Source of the DNA: Verrucomicrobiota bacterium
GTDB taxonomy: Bacteria > Verrucomicrobiota > Verrucomicrobiia > Chthoniobacterales > UBA10450
Assembly: GCA_003219395.1 (NCBI GenBank)
Contig: QHOR01000099.1
Span: 1-9,392 of the forward strand
DNA length: 9,392 nucleotides
Reading direction: 5' to 3'
The position numbers and the translations under genes were made by a program. This document shows positions 1 through 7,320 of this stretch, piece after piece (position 1 is the first letter of the stretch; each line of letters opens with the position of its first letter). The notes under the pieces were generated by a model that was not told where the DNA came from, ran no database searches, and saw nothing but the letters and a program-made list of their open reading frames with translations.

Positions 1-514
1 CCCCTAGCACAATCCCAGCGTGCTGTACTCTGTCGTCCGGATAAACAAGTCGCGCTCCGACCGCACCCACCTCGGGCCGCTGGACATGCTCCGCCATCGT
101 GGTCAGCCAGTCTGCATCCAGTACCTCTGCGTGGTCACTTAAAAAGAGAAGCCACGGGCTGTCGGTTTGTCTTACGGCGAAATTATTAATCGCTGAAAGA
201 TTGAAGGGACCGCTGTAATGCAAAAGCCGATGTTTAAACTGCGAAAAATACGAGCGCGCATCCTCGGATTGGCTGTCATTATCGACCACAACAAGCTCAT
301 AAGGTGTATAACTGGTCTTGCTCGTTAGGCTATCGACGCAGCGGGCCAGTAACTCGATATTGTCGCGTGCGGGAATAATAATGGTGATTTTTTTTGCTTC
401 CGTCAGTTCGCGCTTAACCCAGTAAAGATACGTGCGCCAGTCAACTGCAACATGTCCGGCTTGTTGCCGCCGTTCCAGATGTCCTTCCAGCGCGAGCCGA
501 CCAGCCTCGAGCAT
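1..514 (-). CDS. Second GT2 glycosyltransferase domain of a split tandem-GT2 gene (3' end beyond window)
   Basis: Reading the minus strand after the TAG at 521-523, the same frame stays open to position 1. It first encodes a linker-type helix (EAGRLALEGHLERR) and then a clear GT2 domain: ITIIIPARDN at the start of the fold, ELVVVDNDSQ for the nucleotide-binding acidic patch, PFNLSAINNFAV, and the segment VGARLVYPDDRVQHAGIVLG. In the usual tandem-GT2 polysaccharide glycosyltransferases these elements form the second catalytic domain, directly after a first GT2 ending in VLYHW, so this is the continuation of the gene at 521-1543. An ATG at 512-514, six nucleotides past the TAG, could allow reinitiation, hence the start given here; there is no Shine-Dalgarno, so coupling would be needed. 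The position that usually reads NNDTE reads SDHAE, so the DxD-like metal site looks altered. It may be a separately translated half or a pseudogene remnant. Domain identity is firm; expression is not. Confidence 0.6.
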   Translation of the reverse strand, partial: MLEAGRLALEGHLERRQQAGHVAVDWRTYLYWVKRELTEAKKITIIIPARDNIELLARCVDSLTSKTSYTPYELVVVDNDSQSEDARSYFSQFKHRLLHYSGPFNLSAINNFAVRQTDSPWLLFLSDHAEVLDADWLTTMAEHVQRPEVGAVGARLVYPDDRVQHAGIVLG

Positions 515-520
515 TCCGGG

Positions 521-1543
521 CTAATGATAAAGCACTCGCGGGACGTGATCGATGCGGTTCGTTTGTTCTGTAATGCGTAGGAAGAGATCGTAGTCCTGCG
601 CACCATCGAACTCAGAGCGGAAACCGCCCATTCTCTCTACGAGTTCGCGGCGGATAAGTGTCAAATGGCAGACGTAATTGCACGTGAGAAAATAGTCCGG
701 TGACCAATCGGGTTTAAAAATCGGCGAGTCGAAGCCTCGCTCGGTCAGTTTATCTTCGTCAGAGTAAATCAGATCTGCGTCGGGATGATCTTGAAGCCAT
801 TTCACGTTTTGAAACAGCGCATCTGGTTCGAGGAGATCATCATGATCGAGGAAGGCCACCCAATCCCCCTTTGCGACGGCGAGACCCCGATTCGAAGCAG
901 CAGAAATTCCGCGTCTTTTTTCATCCTTCGTCAGGATGATCCTTGAGTCAGATGCCGCGAGCTCGGCTAAACAGCGAAGCGTTTCAGGGTCGGTGGAATG
1001 ATCATCAATCAGAATCAGCTCCCACTTTTCATATGTTTGCGCGAGCACCGACTCGATGCATTCCCGCAGCCATTCGACCGGCGTGTTAAAAACCGGGGTG
1101 ATGATACTGACGAGCGGTTGCAGCGCGAAAGTCAGCGTCTCCTGTCGCATTTTCTTCAGCTCGCCTGTGGTAGCACGGTGGCGCTCCAGCCAATTATGAT
1201 ATTCGCTCGCAGCAGCGGCAGCTTCGCTCGCCCTCGACGGAAGTAATTTCTTCCAGATTTCCTTGAGCAGTGTTTCAGGGACCCGATATGGCGCGAGCAA
1301 CACCTGGCCGATCCTGCGTTCCGGCGATTTTTGGAGCGTCCGCTTTTGCTCTTTCAACAATTTCAACTCACCGCGATATTGTTTGAGTTTCAGCAATTTT
1401 CCTTCGAGTTCCGCGATGTGACGCTCGGCCGCTTCCAATTCGGACATTCGCATCTGCAGCGTTCGCTCACACTTGCGCAGCTCCGCACGCAACCGGGCGA
1501 AAGCCGATTCGCCGTCAGGCACGAGCTGGTCAGAGCTTTTCAT
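521..1543 (-). CDS. Coiled-coil plus GT2 glycosyltransferase, first half of a split tandem-GT2 gene
   Basis: Predicted cytoplasmic glycosyltransferase adding a sugar from a nucleotide donor to a surface polysaccharide or O-antigen-like glycan. From ATG 1543 the product is 340 residues. Residues about 12-72 are a charged coiled coil, and 145-340 are a GT2 (GT-A fold) domain with VSIITPVFN (145-153), DDHSTD (180-185), the DxD-type DHDD (233-236), SDEDKL (261-266) and AQDYDL (315-320). It ends at VLYH followed by TAG, where relatives normally have VLYHWR and continue into a linker and a second GT2, which is present downstream in frame. The gene is therefore interrupted rather than naturally short. 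ATG 1543 is preferred over GTG 1591 because GGAG lies 4 nt upstream and the overlap with the preceding methyltransferase gene is only 14 nt. Third gene of the operon. The first GT2 domain looks intact and could still be active alone. Confidence 0.8.
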   Translation of the reverse strand: MKSSDQLVPDGESAFARLRAELRKCERTLQMRMSELEAAERHIAELEGKLLKLKQYRGELKLLKEQKRTLQKSPERRIGQVLLAPYRVPETLLKEIWKKLLPSRASEAAAAASEYHNWLERHRATTGELKKMRQETLTFALQPLVSIITPVFNTPVEWLRECIESVLAQTYEKWELILIDDHSTDPETLRCLAELAASDSRIILTKDEKRRGISAASNRGLAVAKGDWVAFLDHDDLLEPDALFQNVKWLQDHPDADLIYSDEDKLTERGFDSPIFKPDWSPDYFLTCNYVCHLTLIRRELVERMGGFRSEFDGAQDYDLFLRITEQTNRIDHVPRVLYH

Positions 1544-2816
1544 TCGGCTCCGGGCGAAATGGCTTTCGACGCATCCAAAAACTGCCTCCACCTAGTGTAG
1601 GTAAAGTGGGAAAAGCAGCTTTGAGGTCCTTGCGATAGTTATAACTAAGGTAGCGGTTAGCCATCAGGACTTCGAATTGTGAGTTAAAGCTCAAAAATGC
1701 CTGGAGCAGATACTGCTCGGTCCAAAACCGAAATTCATCCATGACCCAGTCACGCCGGTAATCGAAAGGAAAAAAGATATCGTGCACATGCACAATAACT
1801 CCGGGGTTGAGACGTGGTAATACCTCTAAAAATAGATAATTGACGTCTCCACCGATTTTTACGGTGTGAGAACTGTCGATGAAGAGAATATCACCAGGCC
1901 CAAGTTGTGAAAAGAAGCCAAGATCCACGTCCTGGACTTTTTTCTCGATGAGAGACTGCAACCCGGGAAATCCCTGTGTTAGAACTTTGTTCGGAAACGG
2001 CTCGATACAGATGAGCGATCCATTGTTGTTCTTCACGGCGGCTTCGCCCAAAACAAGAGAAGAGACACCACCCCCGATTTCGATGATCAACCCTGGCTGA
2101 TAATGGCGCACCATACAATGCGCGACTATAGCGTCGATGCCACGAAATGGACCTTTGCTGGCATAAAAGTGACCAGGTTCATCGGATGGCCCAGTCGAAA
2201 AATTTTCATATTCACCTCGAAATTTTGTAAAATGCTTCTGCACTAGCTCGAGCTGAAACGAGTCGTTCATGTCGATGCCGATGAGTTCGCTTCGGGTACT
2301 CCAGAGCGCGTCTGGCAAGCTTTGCGTATCAGGAATGGGTTGATAGAAGTGCACAGGTGTCACATGGAAACCATGCTTCTCCCAGAACGGAAAGATCTCG
2401 TGGAATCTTCCGCTGTGCAGACAATGCGGTATGACTGTCGCAATGAATTCGGACAGGTCCGCCGTGCCAATGTTTCCACGCCTTACTTCCTCTGCCAGAT
2501 CGCGCAGGATCATCCGCACAGCCTCGAAATCACGCCTGACCTCCACCGAATCGATGGGTGCATTCGGTTGGCTGGCGGGATAAAGGCGAAAATCATACGC
2601 CTTGGGACCCACAATCCATTCGACTTCTGTCTGTCCCGATTGTCCCTGGCTGACCACTTTTTCCTCGCCGTCAGAAGTGGAGACGCGCACCTCTGCTCCG
2701 GACGCATCGTTTGTTTCCCATGAAATCAGCACGCCGCGCTGCCCGAAAGGGATCGGATTCGGGGCGGCGTTGATCTTTCCGGCAATCGTTCCAGCTGGTT
2801 GTGTATTAATCACCAA
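1530..2816 (-). CDS. Ig-like domain plus class I SAM-dependent methyltransferase
   Basis: Probable methyltransferase that modifies a sugar or glycan made by the neighbouring glycosyltransferases; the true substrate is unknown. Of 428 residues, about 16-90 resemble a beta-sandwich (Ig/FN3-like) module with the pattern PNPIPFGQRGVLISWETN, a module often joined to polysaccharide-cluster methyltransferases. The middle part (about 95-240) is a less recognisable linker with a conserved-looking HFYQPIPDTQSLP (156-168). The C-terminal Rossmann methyltransferase has motif I EIGGGVSS (246-253), an acidic post-motif segment ICIEPFP (269-275), DILFIDSSHT (309-318) and HVHDIFFPFDY (343-353), resembling the Methyltransf_24 group. 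The start is uncertain: TTG 2816 or the adjacent GTG 2813, neither with a clear Shine-Dalgarno, and no ATG codon before residue 102. The upstream fusion gene ends at TGA 2829-2831 in this same frame, 12 nt earlier, so translational coupling or readthrough is possible. The 3' end overlaps the GT2 gene by 14 nt. Confidence 0.85.
   Translation of the reverse strand: MVINTQPAGTIAGKINAAPNPIPFGQRGVLISWETNDASGAEVRVSTSDGEEKVVSQGQSGQTEVEWIVGPKAYDFRLYPASQPNAPIDSVEVRRDFEAVRMILRDLAEEVRRGNIGTADLSEFIATVIPHCLHSGRFHEIFPFWEKHGFHVTPVHFYQPIPDTQSLPDALWSTRSELIGIDMNDSFQLELVQKHFTKFRGEYENFSTGPSDEPGHFYASKGPFRGIDAIVAHCMVRHYQPGLIIEIGGGVSSLVLGEAAVKNNNGSLICIEPFPNKVLTQGFPGLQSLIEKKVQDVDLGFFSQLGPGDILFIDSSHTVKIGGDVNYLFLEVLPRLNPGVIVHVHDIFFPFDYRRDWVMDEFRFWTEQYLLQAFLSFNSQFEVLMANRYLSYNYRKDLKAAFPTLPTLGGGSFWMRRKPFRPEPNEKL
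1548..1551 (-). promoter_or_regulatory. Ribosome binding site deciding the GT2 start at 1543
   Basis: On the minus strand GGAG sits 4 nt before ATG 1543, inside the end of the upstream methyltransferase gene. The alternative GTG at 1591 has no purine-rich stretch before it and would give a 62-nt overlap. The 4-nt spacing is short, so the call is moderate. Confidence 0.4.
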
Positions 2817-2828
2817 TGAAAGCCAGGA

Positions 2829-5800
2829 TCAGTCTTTGGCCACTGAGACAATTTCTCGATGCTGAGCTCCTGTGGATCGGTCAGACCCTTTCAAATGATC
2901 CTCGCCGAACAAAAACTCCAACGTCTTGCTTGCGGTATCCGTGGAATACGAAGCGCGTGTTTTCCTAATGCCATTCTCCGATAGTCGCTTCCAAAGATCT
3001 TCGGATTCGTATAGCTCAATCAAAGATCGCGCAAAATCCTCCGGTTCGTCCGCCACTAGAATGTCTTCATGGTCAGTGAGATCCATTCCCTCGATCGCCA
3101 CCGAAGTTGCGACCACGGGCACACCAAAAGCCATGCTTTGATTGATCTTACCTTTCACACCTGCGCCGAATCGCAGCGGTGCAACGGACAGTCTTACGCT
3201 GTCAAAAAACGGCCGAACTTCCCTCTGTAAGCCTGCGACAACAATGCGCTCAGTTGCCAATGCAACGATTTCGGGAGGAGCCTTATCGCCTATGATGTAG
3301 AACTTGGCGTCCCGCAGATGCTCGCTGAGCAGTGGATAAATGTTCTGCACGAAAAACAGAACTGCATCGATGTTTGGTCGGTGCTGGAAACCGCCGATGA
3401 AAAGATAATCTCGGCGAAGCGAGAACGGCGTCTTTGAGCCGGGGACGTCGACAATGTTTGAAACCAGTTGAATAGATTTACCGGGCCATTTCTCCTGGAG
3501 CAGTTGCTGTTCGACGGGGCTCACGACCCAGGTTTCATCAGCCTGTTGGATTAATTCATGTTCCAGCTGCTGTCTCTCCCGCGCTTTTCGACGCACATCC
3601 GGGTCTCGGGTCAGCTGCGCTTCGCGCTCTTCGCGAAGATAGTGAAGATCAACCGTATCAAAAATGATGTTACTATGTGGTGCAAGCAGTCGCACATTCG
3701 CGATATGTTTCCGCGCGAAATCGCACCGGCTTAGCACGACGGCATCGAAGCTGGGACCGTACGCTGTGAGGTAATCGCGCACTTTTTTGATATAAGGATA
3801 ATACACAACTTCGATGCCGCGCTTTTGCAGCTCACCTGTGTACGGAGGCGTGTTAGCGAGGTTATCCGGAATGAAAGTTACTCGATGTCCGAGGTCGCGG
3901 AGAAGTTTGAGGATCTGGAACATTCGGAGCGATCCTGAGTCGCGATCCGGCATGGGAAGGTGGTGGTCTATCACCAGAATGTTTTTGCGATCAGCTGCCG
4001 ACTGCCGCAGAAATGCCACTTCACCATTCGCCGGTCTTGTCATGAGCTCATCGGCCCATGCCTCGGCGAAGATTGAGCGGTTAATATCCTGGTGTTTCTT
4101 TGTTCCGGTTGAAATATCGGTTCCACCGGTTGCTCCCTCGTAGTGAATAACCTCGCTCAAGGGTTGATATAATACCTTGTAACCCGCTTTTCGAACTTTG
4201 AACGCCAGGTCGGTATCCTCATAATACGCCGGTGCGTACCGGGAATCGAACCCCCCCACGCTCGCAAAAAGCGATTTGGGAATCATTAATGCTGCCGCCG
4301 AGCAATAATCTACTTCGCGCAGATAATTGTATTCCGGTTTTTCGGCATCGTCGAACTTGCCGTAGTTCCAGCCTGACGCATCTCGCCAGATAATTCCGCC
4401 TGCTTCTTGCAATCGACCGTCGGGATAGACAAGTTTTGATCCAACAATGCCGGTCCGCGGATGCTCGGCGAAGGTATCAAGTAACGCCGATAACCAGCCA
4501 GGCTTCACACCGGTGTCATTATTCAGGAAAACGAGGTATCTGCCGCGCGCTGTTTCCGCGCCGCGATTGCAGGAAGCGATGAAGCCGGCATTCTTTTCGT
4601 TTCGCAGATAAACAATGCCCGGAACTTGCGGGATAGCCTCAACTGTTTGGTCTGTTGAGCAATCGTCCACAATAACCACTTCAAAACGCTCCGTTCCCTG
4701 ATGTTCCTGAAGTGAGGCAAGGCAAGCCTGCGTGAAAGGAAATTGATTAAACACCGGAATGATAATCGAAACTTCGACCTCTTCGTGAACGGGAAATTCG
4801 ATCGGACGCGTCGGCACGGGAGGTTCGATGAGCGATGATTTCTGCCCAGGGGGTGAAGCTGCGCTTGAAGTCAGGACTTGGATTTGATCGTCGATTGCAG
4901 CAATCTCAGGATGGCTGGCTCGCCACTTTTGATAAGTCGAGACGATCTTTTCCAAATGCCCGTAGCCTAACAAGTGTCGCGACTGCGCAGGAACAAGCTT
5001 TGCTTTTAAGGCAGCGATTGGATTTGAAATTTGCCAACGGGCGGAAGATCGAAGCCTCGCTGCAGCCTCATCTGCCTCATCCAAAAGCCGAGAAAGCCTC
5101 TGGGTAGCTTTTAATTGTTGGCGCAGACGGTTCGCGAGTTCCTCTCCTTTCCCTTCACTCTCTGCCAGGCTGACACTCCTCTCACGAAGCAGCTCATTGA
5201 TGTTCAGGATGCGCTCGCGCAATTGCTCGATTTCCCTGTTATAATGCGCTTCTGTTTTAGTCAGGTGCTCCATGAGTTCCTCGACTTGTGTCTTGTGTCG
5301 AGTTTCGGTTTTTTCAAGATGGGCGCGGAGTTCTTCAAGGCGACTCTTAAGCTCATCTCCTTCCTTCTTGTGGCGAGCTTCAGTTTGCGCCAGGAGCTGG
5401 TCGTAAAGTTGCTCGATCCGAGCAACCTTTTCCGGAACGAAGGCATTCAGCCGGCTGATCGCTCCGGAGAGCAAATCGCTCTCCTCCGATTTCGCAGTTT
5501 GCGCAACCGTGGCTGCTGCGGTTTTCTTTCCTTTCCCCCCTGAGGCCTCAGCGATCAAGGCGCGATAAAGATCGATCACCTCGGGGGCGACTCGCGCATC
5601 AATCAGATGGTCAACTGTGAAACGAGTGTGGCGCCTTCGCTTAGTAACCAGAGCAGCCGCGCTGGCTACCTGCGTGTCCGGCAAATCGATGAATTGAGCA
5701 ATTCTGGGTAACTCCGATTCCGCGTCGTCGAAAAACGAATCGTAATGAGTAACCAGCCGCTCCTGTTGGTTTGCTGCCTCAATCACGCGCCGGTTATAGA

Positions 5801-6302
5801 TTTCCCAAAGCCGTAGTCCGAACGAATAGGAGGTTCCATTTCGCTCCTTCATCGAGTGAGCAACCTCCAGTGGATTGCGCACCATGATGACTGTTTTGAG
5901 TCCCGGTAAAAGGTGTTGCCAAAACGGCAGCGTCAAGCTATTGCGCGGATCTTTCCAGCCCCAGGGGTTTGCTGAACCAAATTCCTCGATCAATATGCGC
6001 GCTTTGATGCGCAATGGATCAAGCCGGGAGTGTTTGAAATCCTCGTCAGGCTTTGGTGGCAAATCCCAGGCTCCTCCGAGTTCGCTCAACAATTCGTCGT
6101 TTAGCGCCACGAACGCCAGATGTTCCCAGAACCCATCGGGATTATCGGCCTGCGGAGGCATCAACTGGCTTTTTGGACCCAAGTAGAGGCCACAAGCATG
6201 CAGTAGCCTGGTGAGCATCGATGTTCCCGAGCGGTGCGCACCGGCGATGCAAATCACCGTTTGGTCATGGGCGCTATTTTTCACTAGAAAGCGTCTAAAC
6301 AA
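2829..6302 (-). CDS. Sulfotransferase-like / coiled-coil / GT2 / GT4 multidomain glycosyltransferase
   Basis: A 1157-residue putative polysaccharide assembly enzyme with three catalytic modules. Residues 15-250 are sulfotransferase-like: [10 protein letters not shown] (21-30) matches the 5'-phosphosulfate-binding P-loop, WGWKDPRNS (114-122) and [13 protein letters not shown] (138-150) match the 3'-phosphate-binding region of PAPS-dependent enzymes. Residues about 280-430 form a charged coiled coil with internal repeats. Residues 508-740 are a GT2 domain: [10 protein letters not shown] (511-520), [10 protein letters not shown] (542-551), LNNDTG (593-598), [10 protein letters not shown] (693-702). 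Residues 773-1135 are a GT-B, GT4-type domain: [20 protein letters not shown] (775-794), [14 protein letters not shown] (968-981), and the donor-site segment [10 protein letters not shown] (1044-1053) followed by FGVPVVATS (1069-1077 region 1059-1067). First gene of the minus-strand operon. Start candidates are TTG 6302 and GTG 6284; neither has a strong ribosome site and no ATG precedes the P-loop. Domains are firm; acceptor, linkage and whether sulfate is really transferred are unknown. Confidence 0.87.
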   Translation of the reverse strand: MFRRFLVKNSAHDQTVICIAGAHRSGTSMLTRLLHACGLYLGPKSQLMPPQADNPDGFWEHLAFVALNDELLSELGGAWDLPPKPDEDFKHSRLDPLRIKARILIEEFGSANPWGWKDPRNSLTLPFWQHLLPGLKTVIMVRNPLEVAHSMKERNGTSYSFGLRLWEIYNRRVIEAANQQERLVTHYDSFFDDAESELPRIAQFIDLPDTQVASAAALVTKRRRHTRFTVDHLIDARVAPEVIDLYRALIAEASGGKGKKTAAATVAQTAKSEESDLLSGAISRLNAFVPEKVARIEQLYDQLLAQTEARHKKEGDELKSRLEELRAHLEKTETRHKTQVEELMEHLTKTEAHYNREIEQLRERILNINELLRERSVSLAESEGKGEELANRLRQQLKATQRLSRLLDEADEAAARLRSSARWQISNPIAALKAKLVPAQSRHLLGYGHLEKIVSTYQKWRASHPEIAAIDDQIQVLTSSAASPPGQKSSLIEPPVPTRPIEFPVHEEVEVSIIIPVFNQFPFTQACLASLQEHQGTERFEVVIVDDCSTDQTVEAIPQVPGIVYLRNEKNAGFIASCNRGAETARGRYLVFLNNDTGVKPGWLSALLDTFAEHPRTGIVGSKLVYPDGRLQEAGGIIWRDASGWNYGKFDDAEKPEYNYLREVDYCSAAALMIPKSLFASVGGFDSRYAPAYYEDTDLAFKVRKAGYKVLYQPLSEVIHYEGATGGTDISTGTKKHQDINRSIFAEAWADELMTRPANGEVAFLRQSAADRKNILVIDHHLPMPDRDSGSLRMFQILKLLRDLGHRVTFIPDNLANTPPYTGELQKRGIEVVYYPYIKKVRDYLTAYGPSFDAVVLSRCDFARKHIANVRLLAPHSNIIFDTVDLHYLREEREAQLTRDPDVRRKARERQQLEHELIQQADETWVVSPVEQQLLQEKWPGKSIQLVSNIVDVPGSKTPFSLRRDYLFIGGFQHRPNIDAVLFFVQNIYPLLSEHLRDAKFYIIGDKAPPEIVALATERIVVAGLQREVRPFFDSVRLSVAPLRFGAGVKGKINQSMAFGVPVVATSVAIEGMDLTDHEDILVADEPEDFARSLIELYESEDLWKRLSENGIRKTRASYSTDTASKTLEFLFGEDHLKGSDRSTGAQHREIVSVAKD
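5208..5384 (-). repeat. Internal repeats in the coiled coil of the fusion protein
   Basis: Residues about 307-365 of the fusion protein repeat a short unit three times: [37 protein letters not shown] and [16 protein letters not shown]. Units start at residues 307, 332 and 350, so the spacing is 25 and 18 residues (a difference of one heptad). The pattern of charged and leucine positions is that of a coiled coil. This suggests growth of the spacer by internal duplication between the sulfotransferase-like and glycosyltransferase parts. Confidence 0.5.
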
Positions 6303-6345
6303 CGATGGCTGGCGCAGTGCGTCAAGCCGATTACTCAGACTTCAG

Positions 6346-6373
6346 CAGTGATCGATGCGCGATCGGAGCACTG
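6346..6373. other. Imperfect inverted repeat in the divergent intergenic region
   Basis: CAGTG (6346-6350) pairs with CACTG (6369-6373), and ATCG (6351-6354) pairs with CGAT (6360-6363) around a 5-nt loop, with an unpaired 5-nt bulge at 6364-6368. It lies in the 149-nt gap between the start of the sulfotransferase fusion gene and rph, where an operator or leader hairpin could act. The stem is short and could be chance. Confidence 0.2.
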
Positions 6374-6451
6374 ATTCTTTCGGAGCCGGTCTCATGTGAC
6401 ACCCTAAAATCTTTCGTCGCAGAAATCGTTGGTACAATTAAGTTCCAGCCG

Positions 6452-7204
6452 ATGCAGCGAACTGATGCTCGTAATTCCGATGAAATTCGTGCCATCGATT
6501 TCGAACTAAACGTCGCACCGCACGCCAGCGGTTCGGTGCTGGTGTCAATAGGACAGACACGCGTGATCTGCGGCGTGACGATTGAAGAAGTTGTGCCGCG
6601 CTGGATGAAAGAACAGGGAGTGACTGGCGGCTGGCTTACGGCTGAGTATTCGATGCTTCCCTATTCAACGCAGACACGCAAGCCGCGCGACGCCGCAAAA
6701 GGCCGCCTCGACGGTCGCAGTGTAGAGATTCAGCGGTTAATCGGCCGCTCACTGCGAGCAGTTGTCGATCTTGAGAAGCTTGGGCCGCGCACGATCTGGG
6801 TCGATTGCGATGTCTTGCAAGCTGACGGAGGAACACGCACCACTGCAATCACAGGAGCCAGCCTGGCCCTTGCCATCGCCTGCCGCAAACTTGTGAAAGA
6901 AAAAAAACTGGATGCTCCTCCAATGCAAAAATTGCTGGCGGCAGTAAGCGCCGGTATTCTGCATGGGCAAGCTGTACTGGATCTTAATTATGAAGAGGAC
7001 AAGCTGGTCACAGTTGATTTTAATCTGGTCGCTACTGAAGACGGCGAGTTCGTAGAAGTGCAGGGATCTGGTGAAGAAGCAACGTTTTCAGCATCGCAGC
7101 TGGACGAGATGCTAGGCCTCGCGCGTAAGGGTATCGCTGCACTGATCGGCGCCCAACGCGCGGTTTTGGCGCGAATCATGGTATCGCCGCCTGAAGCAAG
7201 TTGA
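6452..7204 (+). CDS. rph: Ribonuclease PH
   Basis: Phosphorolytic 3'-5' exoribonuclease that trims tRNA 3' ends, using phosphate and releasing nucleoside diphosphates; acts as a cytoplasmic ring hexamer. The 250-residue product matches the family from end to end: GSVLVSIGQTRVIC (27-40), GGWLTAEYSMLPYSTQTR (59-76), RSVEIQRLIGRSLRAVVD (89-106), DCDVLQADGGTRTTAITG (118-135, including the phosphate-binding GGTRT) and the acidic catalytic region LDLNYEED with VDFN (176-191). ATG 6452 is chosen because the next residues (MQRTDARNSDEIR) align with the usual RNase PH start; the frame extends upstream to an ATG at 6305, but that adds 49 residues with no family similarity and would abut the divergent gene. 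There is no strong Shine-Dalgarno. A TACAAT at 6433-6438 could be a -10 box, but it would leave almost no leader. In many bacteria rdgB follows rph; here gmd does. Confidence 0.96.
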   Translation: MQRTDARNSDEIRAIDFELNVAPHASGSVLVSIGQTRVICGVTIEEVVPRWMKEQGVTGGWLTAEYSMLPYSTQTRKPRDAAKGRLDGRSVEIQRLIGRSLRAVVDLEKLGPRTIWVDCDVLQADGGTRTTAITGASLALAIACRKLVKEKKLDAPPMQKLLAAVSAGILHGQAVLDLNYEEDKLVTVDFNLVATEDGEFVEVQGSGEEATFSASQLDEMLGLARKGIAALIGAQRAVLARIMVSPPEAS

Positions 7205-7305
7205 TTGTGTGATGAAACGCTTCGGGCGCGCGACCTCCCTTTCGTTGAGAGTTGGACGTTGGAGGTTTTCCCAGCGTTGGCCAATTGCTATTCAGTGACT
7301 TAGCC

Positions 7306-7310
7306 AGGGA
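7306..7310 (+). promoter_or_regulatory. Ribosome binding site of gmd
   Basis: AGGGA lies 10 nt before ATG 7321, a slightly long but usable spacing. It supports the start at 7321 over an in-frame GTG at 7252 that would add 23 non-conserved residues. Confidence 0.5.
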
Positions 7311-7320
7311 AAATCTTACA

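Noticed and set aside
521..523. TAG read as pyrrolysine
   Set aside because: Tryptophan is expected at this position in GT2 relatives, nothing in the window suggests pyrrolysine machinery, and a nonsense change is simpler.
403..606. 67-residue open frame on the minus strand overlapping the break in the tandem GT2 gene
   Set aside because: It is in a different frame from both GT2 halves. The original frame gives the recognisable linker (EAGRLALEGHLERR) on the far side of the stop, so no frameshift is needed and this frame shows no domain similarity.
2829..2831. TGA read as selenocysteine
   Set aside because: The codon lies at the end of a complete GT4-type domain rather than in a redox site, and I see no clear SECIS-like hairpin directly after it.
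5115..5543. 142-residue open frame on the plus strand
   Set aside because: It is the antisense shadow of the coiled-coil region of the fusion gene; its composition follows from the opposite strand and it has no recognisable domain or ribosome site.
6305..6451. 49-residue N-terminal extension of RNase PH from ATG 6305
   Set aside because: It has no counterpart in RNase PH, and the family start aligns with ATG 6452; the extension would also consume the whole divergent promoter region.
7251..7284. Direct CGTTGG repeats and the palindrome TTGGCCAA upstream of gmd
   Set aside because: The units are only 6-8 nt and two copies are close to chance expectation; there is no further support for an operator.
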